Origin: FEN-1139 sp964396375
GTDB taxonomy: Bacteria; Myxococcota_A; Polyangia; Polyangiales; Polyangiaceae
Assembly: GCA_964396375.1 (NCBI GenBank)
Contig: CAYNEY010000023.1
Location: forward strand, 20,953-84,952
Direction: 5' to 3'
DNA: 64,000 bases
Shown: positions 33,228-42,009 of the stretch, piece after piece
Position numbering within the stretch: the first letter of the stretch is position 1
How the letters are laid out: each line of letters begins with the position of its first letter
Notes under the pieces: generated by a model
What the model saw: the letters and a program-made list of their open reading frames with translations, nothing else
What the model was told of the DNA's origin: nothing
Databases searched by the model: none
Program-made: the position numbers and the translations under genes

Positions 33228-36200
33228 TCAGTGGTCCGCTCGCACGTCACAGCGCAAACAGCGTCCACATTCTTCCATCGCCTCTACGTTCGACAATCCG
33301 ACGGTCGCGTCCTCGAAATCACGCCGGCGCAGCTCGGCGGGGCGCTCGGTCACGCTGCTACGCTGGCGCTCACTCGGGTGCAGCGGCACCACGTTCTCGA
33401 TGTCGAAGCTCGAGAAGAGCTGTGCAAAGCGCTTCTCGCCGGTCAACCGTACATCGATGTGCTTGGCCGCCCGCTTGCCGAAACCCATCGCGTTCGAGAC
33501 GTTGGAGGCCCCGGTGATCAAGTCTCCACCAGCGTAGAAGTTGGGACGGCTCGTCTCGAGCGTGTAGTGATTGACATCCAACCCCTTGCCATCCTCCTTC
33601 AGTTTGAGCCCGGTGGCCTTCAGAAACTCGAGATCCACAGTCTCACCCACCGCCAAGATCACCGTATCACAGCGAATCCGTAGGATCTCGTCGGTCATGA
33701 CCGGACGCCGCCTGCCTGAAGCATCGAACTCCCCAGGACGGGTGCGCACCGCTTCGAGCGCCTGTACCCGACCGTCTTCGGAGCCGACGATCCGGTGTGG
33801 CGCCGCATACAGCACAATCGCGGCACCCTCGGCCTCGGCCGCGGCGATCTCCTCGGCGATCGCCGGCATGTCCGCCCGATCACGCCGGTACACGATGGTG
33901 GCTGTGGCCCCAAGTCGGAGCGCGGTGCGCGCCGAGTCGATGGCGGCGTTGCCCCCGCCGATCACCACCACGTGCTGGCCGACCGCGCGCTGTTCGGCCT
34001 TGGCGATGCCCTCCAGGAAATGCAGGGCCGTGGTCACCCCAGAGAGCTCGGTACCTGGAATGTAGACCCAGGACTCGTGCCACGTACCGATCGACAAGAA
34101 CACACCGTCGAATTCGGCGCCGAGTTGGTTCAGGGTGATGTCCTTACCCACGGTGGTGTCGAGGACGAAGGTCACCCCCACGCCACGGATCAGCTCCAAT
34201 TCCTTCTCCAGCACGGCCTTCGGTAGCCGATATTGAGGGAGCGCATATCTGAGCATCCCTCCTGGCTCCGGATTCTGGTCGTAGACCACAGTCTCGTGCC
34301 CAAGCAGGGAGAGATAGAACGCCGCGGTAAGCCCAGTCGGACCAGCCCCCACCACCGCCACCCGCTTCTGGGACTTGGGGAGCCTCCGCGCGGCAATGGC
34401 TTCGACCAGCGCCGGATAGCGCGGTGAGGCGTAGACCGTGTCGGCGATGAAGCGGTGCACCTCGCGCATATTGACCGCCTCATCAATCCCTGAGCGTCGA
34501 CAGCGGTTGTCGCAGGGATGCTGGCAGACGCGACCGGTCGAGGCGGGCAGCGGATTGTCGAGCACCAGCGAGAGGAAGGCCTCCTCCAGCCGATCGTGCT
34601 TCATGAGCTCGAGGTACCGCGGGATGTTGATATGAAGCGGACACGAATTCTCACAGGGGCTGAGCGCAAGATCCTCGCAGACACCAGCCCGGCAACGCTT
34701 GGCGTGGATGTGTTCCTGGAACTCCGGGAGAAAGTGTCGGAGCGTGGTAAGCACCGGGTTTGGGGCGGTCTGCCCGAGACCGCACAGCGACATATCTCGG
34801 ATCATCCGGCCCATCTCGTCCAACATCTTGAGGTCGGCCTCGGTGGCCTTGCCGTGGGTGAAGCGATTCAAGATCGAGAGGGCTTGATCGAGACCGGCCC
34901 GGCACGGGATACACTTCCCACAGGACTCGGAGTGGGTAAACTCGATGAAATAGCGAGCCACGTCCACCATACAGTTGTCCTCGTCCATCACCACCATGCC
35001 GCCCGAGCCCATGATCGAGCCCAGCTGGGCCAGGGTTTCGTAGTCGACCGGGGTGTCGAACATGTCCTGGGGAATGCAGCCGCCGGAGGGGCCACCGGTC
35101 TGCACCGCCTTCACCGGTCGCCCATTGTTGGCGCCGCCTCCGATGTCGTAAACGAAGGTCTTGAGCGGTGTACCAAGAGGCATCTCTACCAACCCGGTAC
35201 GCTTCACCTTGCCCACCAGGGAAAAAACCTTGGTCCCGGGGCTCTTCGCCGAACCCGTCTCTTGGAACCAGGCCGGCCCCCGGAGCACAATCGGTGCGAC
35301 GTTGTACCAGGTCTCCACGTTGTTGATATTGGTTGGCTTGCCGAAGAGCCCAGCATCAGCCGGATACGGCGGCCGTGGCCGCGGGCGCCCGGCTCTCCCT
35401 TCCAGGGAGTGGATGAGGGCCGTCTCCTCACCGCACACGAAGGCACCGGCCCCCTCGACCAGGGACAGCTCGAAATCGAAGCCGCGCCCCAGGATGTTAC
35501 GCCCCAAGAGGCCCGCTTCCCTCGCCTGAGCGATCGCGGCCTTCAGACGGTGCACGGCGAGAGGGTACTCCGCGCGCACGTAGATGATACCCTCCGCGCA
35601 GCCAGTCACATACCCGCCGATCAGCATGCCCTCGATGAGACCGTGAGGATCACTCTCGATCTCGTTTCTGTTCATGTACGCCCCTGGATCCCCCTCGTCG
35701 GCGTTGCAAATCAAGTACTTCTTGTCCGCCTTCCGAGCTCGCAGCATCTCCCACTTGAGACCGGTCTGATAGCCCGCACCGCCGCGCCCACGCAACTTGG
35801 CCAGCTTGATGTCCTCAATCACCCGCTCGGGATTTCCGTCGATCAGCACCTTGTACAGACCCTGATACCCACCCACCGCGAGATACTCATCGATGTCCGT
35901 GGGGTTGATGAGCCCGCAGTTCCTGAGCACGATCCGCTTCTGGCCGGCGAAGAAGGGGACCTCATACCAGTGTGGGAGCGCGGGCAGACCAGTGCCGTAC
36001 TTCACCGAACCCGTGATGTGATCCCATTCCTCGATCTTGCACAGAGCAAGCTCGAGCGGCACCTCACCGGACATCAGCGCGTCCAGAATCGGGGTCGCGG
36101 CTCGAGCCTGTACGCGCCGGAGGATCACCAGTGGCTGTCCCGGCAGCCAGACATTGACCAGCGGTTCCTCGGAACAGGACCCAAAGCACCCGGTCGGAAC

Positions 36201-36383
36201 CAGCTTCACACTCAAGCCACGTGAAGCAATCGCGTCAGCGAAGGCATGGTAAGCTGCCTCCGCGCCATTGCCAGAGCCGCAGGTTCCCATGCCAATCGCG
36301 ATGCGCGCACCTTGGGGGAGGAGTTTTCGGAGCCCTGCCTCATGTGCCGCATTGAACGAACCCAAGTCCTCGATCCTATTCAT
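33228..36383 (-). CDS. hoxF: HoxF diaphorase subunit fused to a GltD-type FAD/NAD(P) module
   Basis: A 1051-residue fusion. Residues of about 25-100 are a thioredoxin-like [2Fe-2S] domain (GMGTCGSGNGA, PTGCFGSCSEEP). Residues 150-560 are NuoF/HoxF, with the FMN/NADH site (RGRGGAGYQTGLKWE, VEGAGAFVCGEETALI) and a [4Fe-4S] site (ESCGKCIPCRAG near 484). From about 585 comes a GltD/NfnB-like part. It has two [4Fe-4S] clusters (LSPCENSCPLHINIP, GRVCQHPCDNRC), an FAD motif (VAVVGAGPTGLTAAFYL near 673), and a second dinucleotide motif (HVVVIGGGNAAIDSARTA near 803). It ends with ECGRCLRC. Ordinary HoxF stops after the first module (about 530-600 residues). The extra half could exchange electrons with NAD(P)H or ferredoxin. 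It lies between hoxE and hoxU. Confidence 0.94.
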   Translation of the reverse strand: MNRIEDLGSFNAAHEAGLRKLLPQGARIAIGMGTCGSGNGAEAAYHAFADAIASRGLSVKLVPTGCFGSCSEEPLVNVWLPGQPLVILRRVQARAATPILDALMSGEVPLELALCKIEEWDHITGSVKYGTGLPALPHWYEVPFFAGQKRIVLRNCGLINPTDIDEYLAVGGYQGLYKVLIDGNPERVIEDIKLAKLRGRGGAGYQTGLKWEMLRARKADKKYLICNADEGDPGAYMNRNEIESDPHGLIEGMLIGGYVTGCAEGIIYVRAEYPLAVHRLKAAIAQAREAGLLGRNILGRGFDFELSLVEGAGAFVCGEETALIHSLEGRAGRPRPRPPYPADAGLFGKPTNINNVETWYNVAPIVLRGPAWFQETGSAKSPGTKVFSLVGKVKRTGLVEMPLGTPLKTFVYDIGGGANNGRPVKAVQTGGPSGGCIPQDMFDTPVDYETLAQLGSIMGSGGMVVMDEDNCMVDVARYFIEFTHSESCGKCIPCRAGLDQALSILNRFTHGKATEADLKMLDEMGRMIRDMSLCGLGQTAPNPVLTTLRHFLPEFQEHIHAKRCRAGVCEDLALSPCENSCPLHINIPRYLELMKHDRLEEAFLSLVLDNPLPASTGRVCQHPCDNRCRRSGIDEAVNMREVHRFIADTVYASPRYPALVEAIAARRLPKSQKRVAVVGAGPTGLTAAFYLSLLGHETVVYDQNPEPGGMLRYALPQYRLPKAVLEKELELIRGVGVTFVLDTTVGKDITLNQLGAEFDGVFLSIGTWHESWVYIPGTELSGVTTALHFLEGIAKAEQRAVGQHVVVIGGGNAAIDSARTALRLGATATIVYRRDRADMPAIAEEIAAAEAEGAAIVLYAAPHRIVGSEDGRVQALEAVRTRPGEFDASGRRRPVMTDEILRIRCDTVILAVGETVDLEFLKATGLKLKEDGKGLDVNHYTLETSRPNFYAGGDLITGASNVSNAMGFGKRAAKHIDVRLTGEKRFAQLFSSFDIENVVPLHPSERQRSSVTERPAELRRRDFEDATVGLSNVEAMEECGRCLRCDVRADH

Positions 36384-36395
36384 GTCCGCTCTCCC

Positions 36396-36935
36396 TCAAC
36401 GTTTGCCGGTTCGCAGGGCGTCGACGTGCCGTGACAGAGTTCGCTCGTTGACGTGACTCAGGATCTGGTGGTTGACCTCCACCACCGGAGCCAGCGCGCA
36501 TTGGCCGAAACAGGCCACCGTGCGCACGGTGAATTGACCGTCACTGGTGGTGGCCGAAATCTTGTCGGCGCTGCCGTCGTCGTCCTCGCTCGCCACCAGC
36601 CCAAGCTGCAGCCGAGCGGCCTCGAGCAGCCGCTGCGACCCCCGCGTATGACAGGCGGTTCCGCGACAGATACACACGGTGTGGAGCCCCTGAGGTCGCA
36701 GGTTGAACAGGGCGTAGAAGGTCGCCACACTGAAGATCTGTGAAGCAGGGATGTCCGTGCGCTGCGCGAGGTACTCGAGGTACTCCCTCGCGAGATACCG
36801 GCCCCGTTGATGCTCTTGAATCCCCTCGAGCACGGTGAGCAGCATGCCTGGACGACCAGCGTGCTCGAGGACCAGATTGTCCACGAACTGCTCATCCTCG
36901 CGACAGAGAGCTTGGCCTTCGGCAGACGCGTTCAT
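36396..36935 (-). CDS. hoxE: Diaphorase [2Fe-2S] subunit HoxE
   Basis: A 179-residue NuoE-like thioredoxin-fold subunit. The helical N-terminal half (IPASQIFSVATFYALFNLRP) and the cluster ligands in VCICRGTACHTRGS and VACFGQCALAPVVEVN match NuoE/HoxE. The ATG at 36935 has a strong GGAGGA site 4 nt upstream; the longer frame starting at 37025 does not. It is the first gene of the hox operon, followed by hoxF after 12 nt. The presence of HoxE points to the pentameric HoxEFUYH type (group 3d) rather than the HoxFUYH form. Confidence 0.94.
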   Translation of the reverse strand: MNASAEGQALCREDEQFVDNLVLEHAGRPGMLLTVLEGIQEHQRGRYLAREYLEYLAQRTDIPASQIFSVATFYALFNLRPQGLHTVCICRGTACHTRGSQRLLEAARLQLGLVASEDDDGSADKISATTSDGQFTVRTVACFGQCALAPVVEVNHQILSHVNERTLSRHVDALRTGKR

Positions 36936-37094
36936 GATCTCCTCCAAGTAGAGCGCACCCGTCCATACTTTGCCCTTGTGCACCTCCGACGCAAGAAGAA
37001 CAGATGGCGCGCAGAAGTTGCGCACGAGGTGTGGGTGGTCACAAATTCAACCTCCCCTCGCCGGCCGAACCCGCAAACCAGCGCGAAAGCGCCA

Positions 37095-37116
37095 CTGGTT
37101 GAACCGCACCAACCAG
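37095..37116. promoter_or_regulatory. Inverted repeat in the hoxE/lipoprotein divergent region
   Basis: CTGGTTG-N8-CAACCAG is a perfect 7-bp dyad. It is centred about 170 nt upstream of hoxE and 60 nt upstream of the divergent lipoprotein gene. Size and spacing fit a dimeric regulator site. The nearest -10-like hexamer is TATCAT at 37145-37150, facing the lipoprotein. No clear hox promoter was recognised. Confidence 0.45.
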
Positions 37117-37165
37117 CAACGCTGCAGACTCGGGCGCCTCACGGTATCATAGGCTGGTCCAGCCG

Positions 37166-38287
37166 ATGTCTTCCCGTTCTCGTTCCGCAGAACCGCGCAC
37201 TCGGCGAGTCCGTCACTGGACGCTTGTGCTGACCACCAGCTCTGCGAGCGTGCTCGGCTCCCTTCTGTCTGCCTGCTCCGCCGATGACATCAGCGTGCTT
37301 CACGCTACCGCCTCCGCGAGTTCGAGCACAGGCGGGGCGAACGGCGGCATGGGTGGCGCAGGCACCGTCGTGACCGGCGGCGCCCCCTTCTGTGAGTTCG
37401 CCTGGGGACGCCAGTGGGTAGGGAGCACTCCCACCCAAAACGACACGCCGGCTCCTCAGTACTCCGACGGCCTGGGTTTTCTCTCGGTCTGGGTCGGCTA
37501 CGAGCCCGACGACGGGATGAATCCGGCCATCGAGGAGCTGCTCCAAATCACCAGACCCGGCTCCGATCACCGTCTCGCCTCTGCGATTCCGGTATTCTAC
37601 GCTTACTTCATCGCTTTCAAGTCGAAGAATCGGGCAGATCTCGAGCCTTGCGATCCGAGTTCCACCACCCCAAACCTGTGCACCGAAGGCGCTCAGTGGA
37701 TCCGCGACAACCGCGACTATCTCCACCAAGTCTACGATGATTACGCGGCGCGCACCGCGGCCCTCTACGGCACCACTCGCCCTATCGTGTGGCTGCTCGA
37801 GCCCGACTTCAGCAATTACGCCCGCGTCAGTCAATCTGCCCCGCTCTCACCCACCGAGCTGTCCACGGTCGCCTCGGATTTGATCTCGACCATCCGCGCC
37901 CGTTTGCCCAACGCCCGGGTCGCTCACTTCGCGTCACCAAGCTCGGCGGACTTCTCACGCTACTTCGCCAGCTTCGACCTTTCCCTGGTCAGCCTGGTCT
38001 TCACCACCGGCTGGTCGACGAGTCCCTCCATCAACTCCACCGCCGCCGTGCAAAACCCCTCAGCCACCTACGCCAACCTGCATGCCGCCACCGGCCTGCC
38101 CATCTTCGTCGACACCGGCTTCGGAGCGACGCTCTTGCCCGACACCTGGACCACGGCCGCACCCGCCCAGCTGAACCAGCGGATCGCCGAAGGAGTGGTG
38201 GCCGCGAACATCGAGCCGCCTCCAGAGGATCTCGGGGCCCGCATCCAGGCACTCCGCCCCGAACTCACCCCCCTCTGCCCACCGTGA
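37166..38287 (+). CDS. Lipoprotein with a TIM-barrel glycosidase-like domain
   Basis: A 373-residue predicted lipoprotein. A long basic signal sequence ends in LLSACS, followed by a Ser/Gly/Ala stalk. The remaining 300 residues alternate strands and helices as in (beta/alpha)8 glycosidases: LGFLSVWVGYEPDDGMN, IPVFYAYFIAFKSK, RPIVWLLEPDF (a Glu at a strand end, the usual catalytic place), VSLVFTTGWS, LPIFVDTGFGA. I cannot assign a GH family, so catalytic activity is only a possibility. It diverges from hoxE and converges on argG, with stop codons almost touching. Confidence 0.6.
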   Translation: MSSRSRSAEPRTRRVRHWTLVLTTSSASVLGSLLSACSADDISVLHATASASSSTGGANGGMGGAGTVVTGGAPFCEFAWGRQWVGSTPTQNDTPAPQYSDGLGFLSVWVGYEPDDGMNPAIEELLQITRPGSDHRLASAIPVFYAYFIAFKSKNRADLEPCDPSSTTPNLCTEGAQWIRDNRDYLHQVYDDYAARTAALYGTTRPIVWLLEPDFSNYARVSQSAPLSPTELSTVASDLISTIRARLPNARVAHFASPSSADFSRYFASFDLSLVSLVFTTGWSTSPSINSTAAVQNPSATYANLHAATGLPIFVDTGFGATLLPDTWTTAAPAQLNQRIAEGVVAANIEPPPEDLGARIQALRPELTPLCPP

Positions 38288-38288
38288 C

Positions 38289-39641
38289 TCACTTGGTCGA
38301 CGGCGAGCCCTGGCCGAGCAGCTCGGGCAGGGCCGAGCCACTGGTGCCGAGCCGGGCCACCCGATCCAGATAGTTCACCAAGAACTCGCGGTTGTCGGTG
38401 ACGTTCAGCGCCTGCATCTCGAGGGCCCCGATGCGGTCTTCAGGAGTGAAGGCGGGATCGGACACCTTCTCCATACTGAGCTTCTCGGGACCGTAGGCCA
38501 TGTACTCGGCTTGGGTGTCGAGGAGGGTGTAGTCATCGCCGCGGCGAAGCTCGAGCTCCACCCGACCCGTAACACTGGGGGCAACCCAGCGGGTCAGAGC
38601 GTCTTTGAGCATCAGGGCCTCCGGATCGAACCAGCGACCCTCGTAGAGCAGCCGCCCCAGGCGACGCCCCAACGTGTAGTAGCTGTCCATGGTGTTTTCA
38701 TTGTGGATCGCCGTCAACAGGCGCTCGTAGCAGATGTGCAAAAGTGCCATACCCGGGGCCTCGTAGATCCCGCGGCTCTTGGCGTCGATCACCCGGTTCT
38801 CGATCTGGTCGCTCATCCCCAGCCCATGACGACCCCCGATCCGGTTGGCCTCGAGTAGCATGTCGATCGCGTTCTCGAAGCGAGCACCGTTCAACGCTAC
38901 CGGCACACCAGCTTCGAACTCGACAGACACCGCCTCCGGCTCGATGCTGACCTCCGGGCGGTAGAACGCGACGCCCATGATCGGCTCGACGATGCGCATG
39001 CCCTGATTCAGGTACTCGAGGTGCTTGGCCTCGTGGGTGGCGCCGAGCACATTGGCATCGGTGCTGTAGGCTTTCTCAGCGCTGGCCACGTAGGGCAGCC
39101 CCCTTCGGGTCAAGTAGTCGGTCATCTCGGTGCGTCCGCCGAACGCCTCGACGAACGCGCGATCCAACCAAGGCTTGTAGATCTTGAGATTCGGGTTGGT
39201 CAGGATCCCGTAGCGGTAGAAACGCTGGATATCGTTCCCCTTGTGGGTGCTTCCGTCACCGAACACATGAACGTCGTCCTCACGCATGGCCCGGATGATG
39301 GCGGTGGTGGTGACGGCCCGCCCGAGCGGCGTGGTGTTGAAGTACTTCCGACCTCCGGTGCACAGGTGGAAGGCGCCACACTGGATAGCCACGATGCCTT
39401 CCCGAGCCAGAGCCTCTCGACAGTCGATGAGCCGTGCGCTCTTGGCGCCATGGCCGAGGGCGATCGGGGGTATCTCGTTGGTATCCCTTTCGTCCGGCTG
39501 TGCCAGATCGGCCGTGTACGCATGCACGCTCATGCCCTGTTCGGTGAGCCAAGCGACCGCACAGCGGGTGTCGAGACCACCCGAGAAGGCGATCCCGAGG
39601 CGAGTTCCAGGCGAAGGGAGCGAGCGGTAGATGCGACTCAT
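38289..39641 (-). CDS. argG: Argininosuccinate synthase
   Basis: A 450-residue cytoplasmic enzyme joining citrulline and aspartate with ATP in arginine biosynthesis. The P-loop-like ATP site is IAFSGGLDTRCAVAWL, with further family motifs in AIQCGAFHLCTGGRKYFNTT, VFGDGSTHKGNDIQRFYRYG and NRIGGRHGLGMSDQIENRVI. Length and sequence fit the long E. coli-type ArgG (447 residues) rather than the 400-residue form found in many bacteria. argC lies 1.2 kb away on the same strand, with a surface lipoprotein gene inserted between them on the opposite strand. Confidence 0.96.
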   Translation of the reverse strand: MSRIYRSLPSPGTRLGIAFSGGLDTRCAVAWLTEQGMSVHAYTADLAQPDERDTNEIPPIALGHGAKSARLIDCREALAREGIVAIQCGAFHLCTGGRKYFNTTPLGRAVTTTAIIRAMREDDVHVFGDGSTHKGNDIQRFYRYGILTNPNLKIYKPWLDRAFVEAFGGRTEMTDYLTRRGLPYVASAEKAYSTDANVLGATHEAKHLEYLNQGMRIVEPIMGVAFYRPEVSIEPEAVSVEFEAGVPVALNGARFENAIDMLLEANRIGGRHGLGMSDQIENRVIDAKSRGIYEAPGMALLHICYERLLTAIHNENTMDSYYTLGRRLGRLLYEGRWFDPEALMLKDALTRWVAPSVTGRVELELRRGDDYTLLDTQAEYMAYGPEKLSMEKVSDPAFTPEDRIGALEMQALNVTDNREFLVNYLDRVARLGTSGSALPELLGQGSPSTK

Positions 39642-39814
39642 GGTGGGCCGGTGTTAGCACGAGCGGGGCTCACCAGGGGGGCTTCGCACCGAGCTCGGAG
39701 TTCAACCTTGAAATGTGGCGGGAATTTCCTGGCTGCACCCGCCTGGTCCCGGTTCTTCACGGCTGCTAGGCTAGCTCTTCGAGCCCCTGGCTCGCCTTTT
39801 CGCTTGGAGGATCG

Positions 39815-40876
39815 ATGGTGTCTCTTTCTGACTCGGGGCTCACTGCTAGACGCTTGGCTTTCGGTCTTCTACTCCTCACGCTCGGCTGCGAGAGTTCGAA
39901 CGGCGGCGCCCCCAACACCAACACCGGGGGCAGCAGCTACCTCGACGGTGCAGGGGGCCACACAGATCCGAGCGCGGGAGGTACGGCACCCGGGAGTGGA
40001 GGCGCCGCGCCCGGCTCGGGCGGTGCCACGGTGACAGCTCAAGGCGGAAGCGGCACCACCGGCCGCGGAGGAGCGGGGGCGGGTGGCGCTCCGGGGGCCG
40101 GCGGCGTTCCGCCATCAGATCCGAACGTGTGCGACGATACGGCCGACTTCTCGACCACCATCAACTCACAGTTCGGCTCCGCAGCCTTCTCTGCTACCAA
40201 CGAGCCCTCGCGCTTCTATGGCGCGCTCGCCAACTGGTGGGGCAACTACAGCGGACAGACGGTGGCCGTCAACGGGCTCAGCTTCACGGTTCAGAACCCG
40301 AACAACGTCTCGGCCTCCGGCAACGATCCGATCGGCTACCCGAGCCTCTTCATCGGCAAATATCAGCGGCTGAACATCCCCGGCAGCAACCTGCCCAAAT
40401 CGGTCTCGAGCCTCACCTCCTCGAACTCGATCATGATCCCAACCGTGTTCGAGACCAACGCGCTCAACGTGAATCACTCGGATTTCAACGCGGCCTACGA
40501 CGTTTGGTTCACGGCAAACAGCTCGCCGCTCTCGGACAGCGCAAGCTCTCCTGGCACCGGCGGGGCCTACTTGATGGTGTGGATGTACGATCCGTCGAAC
40601 CGCCAGCCGCGCGGCAGCCGGGTCACCACCGCGACCGTGGCCGGCTCCAGCTGGGATGTGTGGATGGACTACAGCAACCCAGCCTGCGTCTCGTATGTAG
40701 CCACCTCCGAGCGCTCGAGCCTGGACGCGGATCTCAACGCGTTCATCAAGCACGCCGTCAACAACAACTACGGCGTGACCAACAGCATGTACCTTTCGGT
40801 CATTTTCGGCGGCCTGGAGGTCTGGAGCGGCGCGAGCGGCGCCGCGGTCACAAACTTCTGCGTCAAGGTCAACTGA
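39815..40876 (+). CDS. GH12-like lipoprotein, probable nucleophile loss
   Basis: A 353-residue lipoprotein (lipobox LTLGC) with a Gly/Ala/Ser/Thr-rich stalk to about residue 105, then a GH12-type beta-jelly-roll as in bacterial endoglucanases. It follows remembered GH12 sequence closely: AAYDVWFTAN, SSWDVWMDY, and the C-terminal LSVIFGGLEVWSGASGAAV. The acid/base Glu is present (E335 in GGLEVW). The nucleophile Glu, normally in a T-E-I-M-I-W-type motif, is replaced by Tyr252 (GAYLMVWMYDP). It is therefore probably a carbohydrate-binding pseudo-enzyme, or the motif has shifted. The start has GGAGGA upstream. Its 3' end overlaps convergent argC by 8 nt. Confidence 0.75.
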   Translation: MVSLSDSGLTARRLAFGLLLLTLGCESSNGGAPNTNTGGSSYLDGAGGHTDPSAGGTAPGSGGAAPGSGGATVTAQGGSGTTGRGGAGAGGAPGAGGVPPSDPNVCDDTADFSTTINSQFGSAAFSATNEPSRFYGALANWWGNYSGQTVAVNGLSFTVQNPNNVSASGNDPIGYPSLFIGKYQRLNIPGSNLPKSVSSLTSSNSIMIPTVFETNALNVNHSDFNAAYDVWFTANSSPLSDSASSPGTGGAYLMVWMYDPSNRQPRGSRVTTATVAGSSWDVWMDYSNPACVSYVATSERSSLDADLNAFIKHAVNNNYGVTNSMYLSVIFGGLEVWSGASGAAVTNFCVKVN

Positions 40877-41813
40877 CCAAGCCGCGGTCCTCGTCCACAC
40901 CCAGCATCAGGTTCAGGTTCTGCACCGCGGCCCCGGAGGCACCCTTGCCCAGGTTGTCGAAGCGGGCAACGACAACCGCCTGGCGCTCGTGACCAAAAAC
41001 GAAGATCTCGAGCCGGTTGGTGCCGTTGCAGTCGAGCGGAGAGAGGCAGCCTTCTTCGAGGAGGTCACTCGCGTTGCCCTCGATGACCCGCACGAAGCGC
41101 TCGCCCTGATAATACCGGCGATACAGGGCGACCAGCTGCCCAACATCGAGCGCTCGCTCGCAGCTTCGCGCCTCGAGCGCGACCGACACCAGCATACCCT
41201 GGTAGAAGGGGCCAAGCACTGGCATGAAGAGCGGCGGGTGAGTGAGGCCAACCACCGCCGTCATCTCCGGGAGGTGCTTGTGGTGGAGCGAAAGAGCATA
41301 GGGGCGTGGTGGAGCGAGCCGCACCGGATCGCCGGTGCGGTAACGTTCGATCAGCTTCTTGCCTCCTCCGCTGTAGCCGGTGATGCTGGTCACGGCAAAG
41401 GCGTGGTCGACGCGCACCACCCCTTCGGCAAGCAAGGGCTGCGCAAGGGTGACAAAGCCGGTAGCGTGGCAGCCCGGATTCGCGACTCGCGTGGCCCGAT
41501 GGATCGCCTCGCGTTGGGAAGCGCCCAGCTCCGGCAGCCCGTACACCCACGCCGGATCGGTGCGGTGAGCGGTGCTGGCGTCGATGAACCGAGTGGTGGT
41601 CTTTTCGCCGAGCGCCACCGCCTCGATCGCCGCAGCGTCGGGCAAGCACAGGATCGTCACGTCGGCGCGTGCCATGCAGGAGAGCCGCGCGTCCGGATCC
41701 TTCCGCAACGCCGGATCAATTTCGATCAGCGCGAGATCATCGCGCTCCACGAGCCGCTCACGGATCTGAAGGCCCGTGGTCCCTTCCTGACCGTCGATGA
41801 ACACCTGAACCAT
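40869..41813 (-). CDS. argC: N-acetyl-gamma-glutamyl-phosphate reductase, type 2
   Basis: A 314-residue NADPH-dependent reductase of arginine biosynthesis (third step). It is the shorter type 2 class. The N-terminal nucleotide site is VFIDGQEGTTGLQIRERL, the catalytic Cys is in RVANPGCHATGFV, and the C-terminal KGASGAAVQNLNLMLG is the usual family ending. A TAGACT hexamer ends 8 nt before the ATG with no ribosome site, suggesting a leaderless transcript. Confidence 0.95.
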   Translation of the reverse strand: MVQVFIDGQEGTTGLQIRERLVERDDLALIEIDPALRKDPDARLSCMARADVTILCLPDAAAIEAVALGEKTTTRFIDASTAHRTDPAWVYGLPELGASQREAIHRATRVANPGCHATGFVTLAQPLLAEGVVRVDHAFAVTSITGYSGGGKKLIERYRTGDPVRLAPPRPYALSLHHKHLPEMTAVVGLTHPPLFMPVLGPFYQGMLVSVALEARSCERALDVGQLVALYRRYYQGERFVRVIEGNASDLLEEGCLSPLDCNGTNRLEIFVFGHERQAVVVARFDNLGKGASGAAVQNLNLMLGVDEDRGLVS

Positions 41814-41821
41814 GGTGGCGC

Positions 41822-41827
41822 AGTCTA
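41822..41827 (-). promoter_or_regulatory. -10-like element close to argC start
   Basis: TAGACT on the minus strand, 8 nt from the ATG at 41813. No convincing -35 lies 16-18 nt further upstream, so this rests mainly on similarity in placement to the other start-proximal elements in the window. Confidence 0.35.
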
Positions 41828-42009
41828 GTCACGAGACCCAAGTAGGCACCCAGGCCAGGTGGCCAAAGTCTCCGGCGCTGGATGGTGGGAATATGGGGAG
41901 GGTGAGCGAGGCCGGTTTTGCCCCACGACCGACCGCTCCGCCCACACAAGCGGCCCGAATCCTCCCCTTCCCCATCTTGCCCCTTCACAGGACCGCCATC
42001 TGCCCGTAA

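Noticed and set aside
34518..36224. 568-codon plus-strand frame
   Set aside because: It lies wholly antisense to hoxF, which is unmistakable; no domain is recognised in the opposite frame.
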